Origin: CAYFKJ01 sp964343605
GTDB taxonomy: Bacteria; Pseudomonadota; Alphaproteobacteria; UBA2966
Assembly (NCBI GenBank): GCA_964343605.1
Contig: CAYFKJ010000004.1
Location: 248,001-312,000 of the forward strand
Length of the DNA: 64,000 nucleotides
Reading direction: 5' to 3'
Both the position numbers and the translations under genes were made by a program. The notes under the pieces were generated by a model. That model searched no databases, was not told where the DNA came from, and was given only the letters and a program-made list of their open reading frames with translations. Below are positions 50,724-58,751 of the stretch, in pieces; position 1 is the first letter of the stretch, and every line of letters starts with the position of its first letter.

Positions 50724-51689
50724 TCAGACCTCGAAGATGCGGGCGATGATGCCGTCGCCCTCGCCCAAACCAGCGGCTTCGACGACATCGAGAAACGCAA
50801 TGCCTGCCGTCATCGGGGATCTCAGAATTGTCACGTCCGGGCCCCTCTGGCCACAAAGGGCGGGGTCGGAATCGGTGCTGAACAGCACTACCGACTTGCA
50901 GCCCGCAGTGGCGATCAGGTGCATGGGCCCCGTGTCGTTGCCCACGGTTACCGCCGCCCGGCGCGCCAGTTCGGCGATGTCAAAGAGGCTCGTGCGTCCG
51001 CACAAGTTCCGCGCCATGGGGACATCCTTCACCACCTCGGCGCACACGTTGGCCTCGGCTTCGGCGCCCAGCACCATGGGCACGACACCCTTCGATGCGG
51101 CGTGGCGCGCCAGTTCGCGGTAGGCGATTGCCGGCCAGCGTTTGCCCGGCCGGTGGGCGGCGCCGCCGGGAACCAGCAGCATGAACGTTTCGGCCAACTC
51201 AAAGCGGTTGACGTCCGCCGTCATCCAGGAAACGTCAGGCGGCGGCACGTCGTCGATACCGGCCATGTTCAATTGCTCGGCCTGACGCTCGATCGTGTGC
51301 AGCATGTCGCGCTCGAAATTGGCGTGAGGGTGGGAACAACCTTTGGCGATGCCGGACCATTCGGGTTTGGGATCGTGAAGCAGCTTGAAATAGAGCGCCG
51401 TGCGCCCCGAGGTTTGGAGATCGTAAATGCGGTCGAAACCGGCCCCGTTCAACCGTGCCCGCAATTCCAGCCAGGCGCCGGGCTGCCAGGCCTTCGGCCG
51501 GCCATCCAACCAGATATCGTCGAAACAGCCGCTGGCCCTGGCCATGTCCTCATAAGGGGCGGTGGTCAGCAAAGTGATGTGGGCGTCGGCGTGATGCTCA
51601 CGGATCGCCCGGAAGGGGCCGGTTGCCAGCACGAAGTCGCCCAACGCGCCGTGTTTGATGACCAGTATTCTGGCGGGAGCTGTCGGCAT
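50724..51689 (-). CDS. Glycosyltransferase family 9 (heptosyltransferase-like)
   Basis: This encodes 321 aa starting MPTAPARILVIKHGALGDFVLATGPFRAIREHHADAHITLLT, the GT9 N-terminus of LPS heptosyltransferases. The ADP-heptose-binding half shows LLVPGGAAHRPGKRWPAIAYRELA and AVTVGNDTGPMHLIATAGCKSVVLFSTDSDP. It probably adds a sugar to lipopolysaccharide core on the inner face of the inner membrane. It lies eight bases after the GT4 gene. Confidence 0.88.
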   Translation of the reverse strand: MPTAPARILVIKHGALGDFVLATGPFRAIREHHADAHITLLTTAPYEDMARASGCFDDIWLDGRPKAWQPGAWLELRARLNGAGFDRIYDLQTSGRTALYFKLLHDPKPEWSGIAKGCSHPHANFERDMLHTIERQAEQLNMAGIDDVPPPDVSWMTADVNRFELAETFMLLVPGGAAHRPGKRWPAIAYRELARHAASKGVVPMVLGAEAEANVCAEVVKDVPMARNLCGRTSLFDIAELARRAAVTVGNDTGPMHLIATAGCKSVVLFSTDSDPALCGQRGPDVTILRSPMTAGIAFLDVVEAAGLGEGDGIIARIFEV

Positions 51690-51697
51690 GGTTCCGG

Positions 51698-52942
51698 TCA
51701 GGCGACGGCTGTCGGGGCCGTCACGCCGAGGAGTTCGCTGTACACGGCCAGCGTCCGTTCGCCCATCTGTTCGACCGTGTAACGTTTGAGAACCTGCGCC
51801 CGGCCCGCCGCCGCCATCACGGCACGGGCGTCTTCATCCAGCGCCAGGGCGCGGCGCAACGCACCCGCCAGCGCCAGGGCATCGCCCGGCGGCACCAACC
51901 AGCCGGTTTCGCCCGCCCGCACGGTCTCCCTAGCACCCCCGTGATCGGTAGCGATGACGGGCCGGCCCATGGCCTGGGCTTCGACCGCAACGCGGCCGAA
52001 TGCTTCGGGATCGGTGGAGGCCGAGACCACGACATCCGCCAGCATGTAGGCTGCGGCCATGTCCCTGCAGTCGCCGACAAAGCGCACAACGCTTTCCAGG
52101 TTCTTGTTCCGCACCATTTGCTCAAGCTCCTGGCGGTAGCGGCTGCGGCCCTGGTCGTCGCCCACCATGACGCACTGGATGTCGTGCCGCGCCAGTTGGG
52201 CCAGCGCGTCGACGAGCACGGTCTGGCCTTTCCAGCGCGTCAGCCGACCGGGAAGCATGACGACGGGTTGGCCGTCGTTCAGCCGCCATTGCTTGGAAAG
52301 CTGGATGATGCGTTCGGCGCTGACCGCGCCGGGATTGAATATCCTCGTCGTTTCGATGCCGCGCGGAATGGTGACCAGGCGGTCTTGATCCTCGCCGATG
52401 CCGACGCCGTAGACGTTGCGCACCTGCTCGGCGATGAACTCGGAATTGGCGATCACCCGCGCACCCCGCGTCATCACCGAGTTGTACAATCGCTTGAACG
52501 GGCCCTTCAGTCCGTAGGTGCCGTGAAACGTCGTGACCAACGGGACGTTCATGCGCCGCGCAGCCAGCATGGCGCTCCAGGCGGGTGCCCGGCTGCGGGC
52601 GTGAACGAGACCGACGCCGCGGTCGAAAATCAGGGCCGCCAGGTCTGCGGCGTTACGGTGAATGTAAAGCGGGTTCTTGGTCGCCACCGGCATTTCGATG
52701 TGTTCGGTGCCGGCCCGGTCGAGTTCGTGAACCATGCGACCGCCTTCGGAGACCACCAGCGAACGCCAGCCGACCCGGCCCAAGGCCTGTGCGATATCGA
52801 CGGTTGTCCGTTCGACGCCGCCCGTTTCCAGCGCCGGCAACACCTGCAGGATAAGAGGTCTGGCGTCATCTTCGCGGGGCTTCCCGCCGCCGCCCGCGAT
52901 GTTATGATCCCCAGCGCCTGTATGTTCCGAAGTCGAAGTCAA
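51698..52942 (-). CDS. Glycosyltransferase family 4
   Basis: This encodes 414 aa. The acceptor half starts PLILQVLPALETGGVERTTVDIAQALG. The GT-B donor half has VMLPGRLTRWKGQTVLVDALAQL, MAAAYMLADVVVSASTDPEAFGRVAVEAQAMGRPVIATDHGGARETV, with the E-x7-E motif as EAFGRVAVE. The start is a TTG at 52942 behind GAGGG; no ATG is available because a stop lies just upstream. Only 14 bp separate it from the divergent hydrolase start. Likely role: LPS or capsule sugar transfer with the GT9 enzyme. Confidence 0.87.
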   Translation of the reverse strand: MTSTSEHTGAGDHNIAGGGGKPREDDARPLILQVLPALETGGVERTTVDIAQALGRVGWRSLVVSEGGRMVHELDRAGTEHIEMPVATKNPLYIHRNAADLAALIFDRGVGLVHARSRAPAWSAMLAARRMNVPLVTTFHGTYGLKGPFKRLYNSVMTRGARVIANSEFIAEQVRNVYGVGIGEDQDRLVTIPRGIETTRIFNPGAVSAERIIQLSKQWRLNDGQPVVMLPGRLTRWKGQTVLVDALAQLARHDIQCVMVGDDQGRSRYRQELEQMVRNKNLESVVRFVGDCRDMAAAYMLADVVVSASTDPEAFGRVAVEAQAMGRPVIATDHGGARETVRAGETGWLVPPGDALALAGALRRALALDEDARAVMAAAGRAQVLKRYTVEQMGERTLAVYSELLGVTAPTAVA

Positions 52943-52956
52943 GAACGGTCACCCTC

Positions 52957-53727
52957 ATGAACGCCGATACCAGCCAACCAGCCATATTAACTCGCGCTGA
53001 CGGCGCGACAATCGCCTATCACGCGCTCGCGGGCAAGCCGCCCGGCGTAATATTTTTGGGCGGCTTCATGTCGGATATGACCGGTACCAAGGCCCTGGCG
53101 CTGGAACAGAGCTGCCGCGAGGCCGGGCGGGCCTATGTGCGATTCGATTATTTCGGTCACGGATCGTCCTCGGGTGATTTCGTCGACGGCACCATCGGGC
53201 GCTGGAAAGACGATGCCGTCGCCGTGCTCGACGAGGCGACCGAGGGGCCTCAAGTGCTGGTGGGCTCCAGCATGGGCGGATGGATCATGCTGCTCACCGC
53301 GCTGGCCCGGCCGGAGCGCGTGGCCGGGCTGGTCGGCGTGGCGCCCGCACCCGACTTCACCCGCGAATTGATGTGGAACGGCTACAGCGACGAAATCCGC
53401 CAAACGCTCGAACGGGACGGCGTGTACATGGAGCCCAGCGAATACTCGGACGAGCCCTATGCCATCAGTATGAAACTGATCGAGGATGGCGACAATCACA
53501 TGATCCTGAAAGACGGCATTGATCTCGCGTGCCCGGTTCGCCTCCTGCACGGCATGCGGGATCCCGACGTCCCCTGGCGGCATTCCCTGAAGTTGATCGA
53601 AGCCCTGACGAGTGACGACGTGACGCTTCACATCAGCAAGTCGGGCGATCACCGCTTGTCGGAACCGGACGACATCGCCCGACTGACGGCGACAGTGGAG
53701 ACGCTCTGCTGCGACGTAGCCGCATGA
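52957..53727 (+). CDS. Alpha/beta hydrolase
   Basis: This encodes 256 aa. The nucleophile elbow is VGSSMGGW, the oxyanion loop region GVIFLGGFMSDMTG, and the catalytic Asp/His lie near GMRDPDVPWRHS and SGDHRLSEPDD. The fold resembles the palmitoyl-protein thioesterase ABHD10 type and small esterases. The substrate is unknown. It overlaps the HAD gene (ATGA) and is divergent from the GT4 gene. Confidence 0.88.
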   Translation: MNADTSQPAILTRADGATIAYHALAGKPPGVIFLGGFMSDMTGTKALALEQSCREAGRAYVRFDYFGHGSSSGDFVDGTIGRWKDDAVAVLDEATEGPQVLVGSSMGGWIMLLTALARPERVAGLVGVAPAPDFTRELMWNGYSDEIRQTLERDGVYMEPSEYSDEPYAISMKLIEDGDNHMILKDGIDLACPVRLLHGMRDPDVPWRHSLKLIEALTSDDVTLHISKSGDHRLSEPDDIARLTATVETLCCDVAA

Positions 53728-54329
53728 CCGCACCGACACAAGTGGTTTTCGACCTGGGCGGCGTCCTGGTCGACTGGAACCCCCGATACCTTTACTGCAA
53801 GCTGTTCGACGATGCCGACGACATGGAAGCCTTTCTAAGCGAGGTGTGCTCGCCGGAATGGATCCTGCAGAGCGATGCCGGGCGGCCTTTGGACGATTGC
53901 GTCGAGGAGTTGGCGGACATGCACCCGGAAAAGGCGGATCTGATCCGTGCGTACCGCGATCGCTGGCCGGAAATGCTGGAAGGACGGCTCGACGGCACGG
54001 TCGATACCCTGGCCGCGCTGAAAGCGAAGGGCGTGCCTCTCTACGTGCTCAGCAACTGGTCGCGGGACACTTGGCCCCGGGCGCTGGAAGCCTTCGAATT
54101 CCTCAGCTGGTTCGACGGCCTCGTGGTGTCCGGGCTGGAAGGCGTCGCCAAACCCGACCCGGAAATCTACCGCCGGCTTGAGCCTTTGGGCGTTCGCCTT
54201 GACCAAGCCGTGTTCATCGACGACCGCGCCGACAACATCGAGGCCGCCGAGGCGCTCGGCATGACAGGCATTCACTTCACCGACGCGGCCGCCCTCGACC
54301 GCCGGCTTCGGCAGCTAGGATTGCTGTAG
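53724..54329 (+). CDS. HAD-superfamily hydrolase (HAD-IA)
   Basis: This encodes 201 aa. Motif I is VVFDLGGVLVDWNPRYLY, where DLGGV has only the first Asp, as in the YihX/haloacid-dehalogenase-like group. Motif II is YVLSNWS, motif III/IV VSGLEGVAKPDPEIYRRLE and VFIDDRADNIEAAEALGM. YihX-like enzymes hydrolyse sugar phosphates such as alpha-D-glucose-1-phosphate. The last 15 bp overlap the convergent gene on the other strand. Confidence 0.88.
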   Translation: MTAPTQVVFDLGGVLVDWNPRYLYCKLFDDADDMEAFLSEVCSPEWILQSDAGRPLDDCVEELADMHPEKADLIRAYRDRWPEMLEGRLDGTVDTLAALKAKGVPLYVLSNWSRDTWPRALEAFEFLSWFDGLVVSGLEGVAKPDPEIYRRLEPLGVRLDQAVFIDDRADNIEAAEALGMTGIHFTDAAALDRRLRQLGLL

Positions 54330-54743
54330 GAGTTCCTCCTGCTGCGCCAGTTGCGGCCGCATGCGGTCGGCTTTCTTGAAGAACAGCCGGGCATGACTGA
54401 CGATCTGGTGGTCGCTCATATGATCGGCCGGCTCGACCGCCATTACCCGTCCATTCATTTCCTTGTGGTGCTTTTCAATATACTTGGCAAGTTCCTGCTT
54501 GGCGCTCGCCGGGCCCATGATCAGGATCTCCTGCGCCCGGCCCAGAGCTTTGACAACGCCTTCGAAAAACTGCTTGTCCTCGGCGGGGCGCTTGCCCGAT
54601 TTGCCCCGGTCGCGGTGGCCGGCGGGTTGATGTTCCGAATCGTCCTGGGCGTGGATGATTTTTTCGTCCGATTCCTCGTAGGTGATGTGGAAGACTTTGG
54701 CATCGCGGTGGTCAAGCCAGACCACGGCATGGAAGTGTTGCAT
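54315..54743 (-). CDS. BaeRF/eRF1-domain-like protein
   Basis: This encodes 142 aa starting MQHFHAVVWLDHRDAKVFHITYEESDEK. The central ILIMGPASAKQELAKYIEKHHKEMNGRVMAVEPADHMSDHQIVSHARLFF matches the bacterial eRF1-like (host attachment/translational machinery) family, with the GPxxxKxEL signature. It is thought to act on stalled ribosomes, by analogy only. The ATG at 54743 has GAGG upstream and is preferred to the longer frame from 54773. The 275-bp region upstream (54744-55018) holds GC-rich hairpins and two divergent promoters but no gene. Confidence 0.78.
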   Translation of the reverse strand: MQHFHAVVWLDHRDAKVFHITYEESDEKIIHAQDDSEHQPAGHRDRGKSGKRPAEDKQFFEGVVKALGRAQEILIMGPASAKQELAKYIEKHHKEMNGRVMAVEPADHMSDHQIVSHARLFFKKADRMRPQLAQQEELLQQS

Positions 54744-55018
54744 GGATAACCCTCGTACCTGTTCTTGCGGCATCCGGTTGCCGGACGCGCCGGCCCTTAT
54801 TGCGGCCGGTCCATGTAATAGATAAGGGGTCTCGGGGCCGCCACGTCAACCGCGACCAGAAGCCGCACGCCGCTTGTCTCCGACGGCCCGGCGTTCCATT
54901 TGTGTGGAATTGGCGTCGGATTTGTGAGTATCGATCAACTTATCTTAGAAAGACTTCATATCTGCCTCCATATGAGTTAATATCATAAAAGGTGATCATC
55001 GTTGGGGGAAAACATACG

Positions 55019-55411
55019 ATGGCTGGGGAATTCTCGCGGCAGACATTTGCCGCAAACGAATACTTGTTGAAAGCGGGTGAACGGAGCGATTCGGCCTACC
55101 TGATCCTGGACGGCAAGGTCGAAGTCCGTCTCAACGACATGGGCAACGAGCCGAAAGTTTTGGCGGCCTTGGGCAAAGGTGACGTCGTGGGCGAGATGTC
55201 CCTGTTCGACAACCATCCTCACATGGCCAGCGCCGTTGCCGTTGAAAAAACAACGGCCAGCGCCCTGTCGGCCACGGAATTCAACCGCCGGGTCGACCAG
55301 ATGGACCCCTTAATGCGGGGTATTCTGAAGATCATGGTCAAACGCATCCGGCAAATGGGGGAGCGCCTGAACGAGGAAAAGCCGGCGGCGAAATGGGAAA
55401 AGATACACTGA
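55019..55411 (+). CDS. Cyclic nucleotide-binding domain protein
   Basis: This encodes 130 aa starting MAGEFSRQTFAANEYLLKAGERSDSAYLILDGKVEVRLNDMG. The Crp-like cNMP fold includes the phosphate-binding cassette in GKGDVVGEMSLFDNHPHMASAVAVEKTTASAL, with the Gly-Glu pair (VGEMSL) and an Arg replaced by His/Met (PHMASA, classically PRxAxV). The missing Arg suggests weak or altered ligand binding. There is no DNA-binding or enzyme domain. GGGGGAA precedes the ATG. Confidence 0.82.
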   Translation: MAGEFSRQTFAANEYLLKAGERSDSAYLILDGKVEVRLNDMGNEPKVLAALGKGDVVGEMSLFDNHPHMASAVAVEKTTASALSATEFNRRVDQMDPLMRGILKIMVKRIRQMGERLNEEKPAAKWEKIH

Positions 55412-55463
55412 TCGATGAACCAGCCCGGTTGCAGGTCGCTATCGAACCGGTCTGGGTATTCGC

Positions 55464-56354
55464 TTAGCCCTCGCCGTCTTCCCTAGATTGCATCCCGTGG
55501 ACGGACTTCAGGCCGACGCGATAGTTCGGGTAGGCCAGTTTGACGCCCAATTCCTCGCGGATGCGGTCATTGCGGACGCGTTTGTTGTCGTTCCAGAAGG
55601 TCTTGGCCATGTCCGATAAATCGGCATCCTCGAAAGGCACCAGCGACGGCGGCTCGACACCCAGGAGATCGCAGGCGTAGGCAATGACGTCGGCCGGCGG
55701 CGAAGGTTCGTCATCGCAGACGTTGTAGGCGGCGCCGGAACAGGGACCGGCCATGGAAGCACGCAAAACAGCGACAATATCGTCGACGTGGATGCGGCTG
55801 AAGACCTGACCCGCCCGGTCGATGCGTTTGGCGGTGCCGGCGCGGACCTGGTCGAGGGCGCTGCGGCCCGGACCGTAAATGCCGGCGAGGCGGAAGAGGT
55901 GGATGGGCAGACCGCTGTCCATACCCAGCTTCAGCCAAGCGTCCTCGGCCTCCATGCGCCGGCGGCTGCGCGGACTGCCGGGGCGCCGCTCCGAATGTTC
56001 GTCGACCCAGCCGCCGTCGCGCGTGCCGTAGACTCCGGTGGTCGAGAGGTAGCCCACCCATTCCAGGGACGGCGCCAATTCGGCGATTTCGCGGGCGAGC
56101 AGATCCAACACGGGATCGCCTTCGGCGTCCGGCGGGACCGAGGAGAGCAAATGGCTCGTGCCCGCCAACGCGTCCGCCGCCGAGGCCAGGGGGTTGGATC
56201 GGTCGAACAGGTGGACGTCGATGCCCAATCCGGCCAGTTCTGCCGCCTGGTCCTCGCCCCGGCAGGTACCGGCGACCCGCCAGCCGTCAGCCATCAACGA
56301 TCGTGCCAGCGCTTGGCCCGTATAGCCCAGTCCGAAGCAAAACAGCCGATTCAC
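55464..56354 (-). CDS. SDR-family NAD(P)-dependent epimerase/reductase (YeeZ-like)
   Basis: This encodes 296 aa of the atypical/extended SDR type. The nucleotide loop is FCFGLGYTGQALARSL. The active-site region GYLSTTGVYGTRDGGWVDE has Ser/Thr and Tyr, but the usual YxxxK Lys is not visible. FSRIHVDDIVAVLRASM is the typical later motif. YeeZ-like proteins have no proven reaction. A 260-bp spacer carrying a small RNA candidate separates it from queG. Confidence 0.83.
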   Translation of the reverse strand: MNRLFCFGLGYTGQALARSLMADGWRVAGTCRGEDQAAELAGLGIDVHLFDRSNPLASAADALAGTSHLLSSVPPDAEGDPVLDLLAREIAELAPSLEWVGYLSTTGVYGTRDGGWVDEHSERRPGSPRSRRRMEAEDAWLKLGMDSGLPIHLFRLAGIYGPGRSALDQVRAGTAKRIDRAGQVFSRIHVDDIVAVLRASMAGPCSGAAYNVCDDEPSPPADVIAYACDLLGVEPPSLVPFEDADLSDMAKTFWNDNKRVRNDRIREELGVKLAYPNYRVGLKSVHGMQSREDGEG

Positions 56355-56520
56355 GCCGGAACCCCTTGATATTCACTAAAATTCGCCAAAATCGCCGGAA
56401 AATCCAAATTTAAATTATTACACAACAGAAACAATTCTCCCGATTCCTGAAATATGCCGGTTACAAACCTCGGGCTTAATAGTACCCGACGAAAGCGATG
56501 CCGCTGCCCCAGAATCGGGC

Positions 56521-56665
56521 CTCCCTCCCAGATTGGGCATTGTCGCAGCCGCATCTGCCACACCGTCAAACCTCCCTGCCGGTTCCCCAAGCCGGCTGAC
56601 TGACGCTTCCCCGTCAGTCCTCCCTGCATATCCCTGCCCCCGCATTTTCGCGGGGGCTCTTTTTT
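56521..56665 (+). ncRNA. Candidate small RNA with C-rich hairpin loops and CCTCCC motifs
   Basis: The region contains CCTCCC three times (56520-56525, 56571-56576, 56619-56624). Two hairpins expose C-rich loops: GCCGGTT/AA(G)CCGGC with loop CCCC (56578-56596) and GACTGACG/CGTCAGTC with loop CTTCCC (56598-56619). It ends in a strong plus-strand terminator at 56636-56665. The layout resembles alphaproteobacterial regulatory RNAs with anti-Shine-Dalgarno loops (CcsR/cuckoo type). Its 3' 52 bases are antisense to the queG end. The 5' end is uncertain. Confidence 0.6.
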
Positions 56666-57702
56666 GCGCCGAGCCGTTCCAAGGCCCACCGCGCTGCCGT
56701 CCGCACCAACGCGGAGTTGTCGTCGAGACGCTCCGCCGCCCGTTCAGCCAATCCGGGCAGGCCCGAGTTGCCAATGGCGATCAGGCAATTGCGAACGAAG
56801 CGGTCGCGGCCCGTCCGCTTGATGGGCGAGCCGGAAAACACCTGGCGGAAAGCCGCATCGTCGAGTTGGGCGTAGTCGGCCAGACGCGGCGCCGTGAGTT
56901 CGATGCGCGGCAGAAAGCCCGGCTCCGTCGTCGGTTCCGCAAACTTGTTCCAGTGACAGACGGCCAGGCAATCGTCGCAGCCGTAGACCCGGTTGCCCAT
57001 GCCCTCCCGCAGGTCCGGATCGATATCGCCCTTGTGCTCGATGGTGAGGTAGGAAATGCAGCGTCGCCCGTCGATCTCACGGTCCTCCGACAATGCGGCC
57101 GTCGGGCAGGCGTCGATACAAGCGCGGCAGGTGCCGCACAGGTCGGCATGCGGCGGATCGGGCTCGATATCCAGATCGGTGAAAACCTCTCCCAGGAACA
57201 GCCAGGAGCCGAAGTTGCGTGAAACCAGGTTGGTGTGCCTGCCGCGCCAGCCGATGCCGGCGGCTTCGGCCAGCGGTTTCTCCATCACGGGTGCGGTATC
57301 GACGAAGACCTTGATGCCGCAGTCGTATTCGGCGGCCATCCAGCGGCCGAGCCGCTTGAGCCGGCTTTTGACGATATCGTGGTAATCGCGACCGCGGGCA
57401 TAGACGGAAATCGTGGCGCGTTCCGGTAATCGCGTTAGTTTCAGGGGATCGCCAGCCTGGGCGTAGTTCATGCCGAGGGCGATGACCGTCCGAACTTCGG
57501 ACCACAGCACCTGCGGATCGGCTCGCCGGTCGGCATGGCGGGCCAGCCAGTCCATATCGCCGTGACGGTTTTGATCGATAAATTCTTCCAGATGCCCAGC
57601 GGCATCGCCGCCTGCCAGCGCGGATGCGGCGGCAAAGCCCACCGCCTGAAATCCCAACGCTTCGGCCTCGGCGCGAATGGCCGCCTTGATCTCTTCGCTC
57701 AT
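56614..57702 (-). CDS. queG: Epoxyqueuosine reductase
   Basis: This encodes 362 aa starting MSEEIKAAIRAEAEALGFQAVGFA. The B12-binding N-terminal half shows YARGRDYHDIVKSRLKRLGRWM and KVFVDTAPVMEKPLAEAAGIGWRGRHTNLVSRNFGSWLFLGEVFTDL. The two [4Fe-4S] motifs are CGTCRACIDACP and CDDCLAVCHWNKF with an outlying Cys (RRCISYLTIEHKG). It performs the last step of queuosine synthesis on tRNA, using cobalamin. A GTG at 57759 would lie within a repeat element, so 57702 was chosen. The 3' end overlaps the candidate small RNA. Confidence 0.94.
   Translation of the reverse strand: MSEEIKAAIRAEAEALGFQAVGFAAASALAGGDAAGHLEEFIDQNRHGDMDWLARHADRRADPQVLWSEVRTVIALGMNYAQAGDPLKLTRLPERATISVYARGRDYHDIVKSRLKRLGRWMAAEYDCGIKVFVDTAPVMEKPLAEAAGIGWRGRHTNLVSRNFGSWLFLGEVFTDLDIEPDPPHADLCGTCRACIDACPTAALSEDREIDGRRCISYLTIEHKGDIDPDLREGMGNRVYGCDDCLAVCHWNKFAEPTTEPGFLPRIELTAPRLADYAQLDDAAFRQVFSGSPIKRTGRDRFVRNCLIAIGNSGLPGLAERAAERLDDNSALVRTAARWALERLGAKKSPRENAGAGICRED
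56636..56665 (+). terminator. Rho-independent terminator of the small RNA candidate
   Basis: GCCCCCGC (56636-56643) pairs with GCGGGGGC (56650-56657) around ATTTTC, followed by TCTTTTTT. The T-run is on the plus strand, although both flanking protein genes are on the minus strand. It therefore marks an independent rightward transcript. Confidence 0.85.
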
Positions 57703-57755
57703 CTCCGGCTGTCCCTCTACGGTTCCGTCGCCGGCTGCGACACGACTTGATTTCG

Positions 57756-57858
57756 TCACCCCCGCGAAAGCGGGGGTCCATGCCTGAGCTTCAAGATTCT
57801 GGACAGCGTGCCCAGTTGAGTTGAATTGGCATGGATTCCCGCCTGCGCGGGAATGACA
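57756..57858. repeat. Bipartite GTCA...TGAC palindromic repeat element
   Basis: The element starts GTCACCCCCGCGAAAGCGGGGG and ends TTCCCGCCTGCGCGGGAA followed by TGAC. It has the same two-hairpin, inverted-end plan as the copy at 5627-5717 but a different middle. It lies between queG and the GST gene and contains an unused GTG in frame with queG. Confidence 0.75.
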
Positions 57859-57882
57859 GCATACTAACGACCGCTACTGCAG

Positions 57883-58551
57883 TCAGAAATCCAGATCAGC
57901 ATAATGCTTGGGCGGCGGCAAGCCCGGAATGTGATCGGCCAGCAAAGGCCGGAACGTGGGCCGGGACTTGATGCGGGCATACCAATTGCGCGCCCCTTCG
58001 TGATCTTCCCACGGCACGTCCCCGAGATAATCGAGACAACTGAGGTGCGCCGCCGCCGCCATGTCGGCCACGCTGTAGTCTTCGCCCGCCAGCCAGTTGC
58101 GCCGATCCGTCAGCCAGGCGATGTAATCGAGATGGGTGTGAAGGTTGTAGTGCCCGGCGCGGATGGCCTCGGAATCCGGTTCGCCCAATCCCATGAAACG
58201 CTTCCAAACCTTCTGATCCAACAGATTGACCGAGACTTCGGCGTTGAACTTGAGATCGAACCAGGCGACCAGGCGGCGCACCTCGGCCCGCACTGACGCC
58301 TCGCGTCCCATGATGGAAGGATCCGGGTAGACCTCGTCGAGATATTCGCAAATGGCCATGGATTCGGCGACAATGGTGCCGTCGTCGTCGACGAACACCG
58401 GCACCTGTCCGGTGGGATTAACAGCGAGAAAACCGTCGCGCCGTTCCCAAACCTTCTCCACCAGAAACTCCGTCTCCAGCGCCTTCTCGCCCAGCGCGAG
58501 ACGGACTTTGCGCGAAAAGGGCGAAAGGAAAAGGTGATAGAGCGTACGCAT
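57883..58551 (-). CDS. Glutathione S-transferase family protein
   Basis: This encodes 222 aa starting MRTLYHLFLSPFSRKVRLALGEKALETEFLVEKVW. The thioredoxin-fold N-terminal domain has the active Ser/Pro region (SPFSRKVR) and the cis-Pro and Glu-Ser GSH site (NPTGQVPVFVDDDGTIVAESMAICEYLDE). The helical C-terminal domain includes GEDYSVADMAAAAHLSCLDYLGDVPW. Such GSTs conjugate or isomerise electrophiles; the substrate is unknown. No operon partner is evident. Confidence 0.9.
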   Translation of the reverse strand: MRTLYHLFLSPFSRKVRLALGEKALETEFLVEKVWERRDGFLAVNPTGQVPVFVDDDGTIVAESMAICEYLDEVYPDPSIMGREASVRAEVRRLVAWFDLKFNAEVSVNLLDQKVWKRFMGLGEPDSEAIRAGHYNLHTHLDYIAWLTDRRNWLAGEDYSVADMAAAAHLSCLDYLGDVPWEDHEGARNWYARIKSRPTFRPLLADHIPGLPPPKHYADLDF

Positions 58552-58723
58552 CGCCCGCAGTCTACCCAATCGATAGGCCGCCGAACAATGCCGGGTGTTT
58601 TAACAAATCCAAGGGGCAGCGTGCACGGCTCGTTGCGCCTTGGCAAGCGCGACCGCGCGTCGGGCCCTATTGCCCGGAAGCCAAGGGTTGCGGAGCAACC
58701 CGCCCGGCGTCTGAGGGGCGAAT

Positions 58724-58748
58724 AATCGGTTCGAAATTCGAACCGATT
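58724..58748. other. 25-bp palindrome at the gltB 3' end
   Basis: AATCGGTTCGAA (58724-58735) and TTCGAACCGATT (58737-58748) are perfect 12-bp arms around a single A, starting three bases after the gltB stop. The minus strand then reads ATTCGCCCC, a poor T-run. It may be a transcript-end hairpin or a protein-binding site. Confidence 0.6.
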
Positions 58749-58751
58749 GAT

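Noticed and set aside
57703..57759. Longer queG starting at GTG 57759
   Set aside because: The start would sit inside a dispersed repeat, and the extra 19 residues lack homology to QueG.
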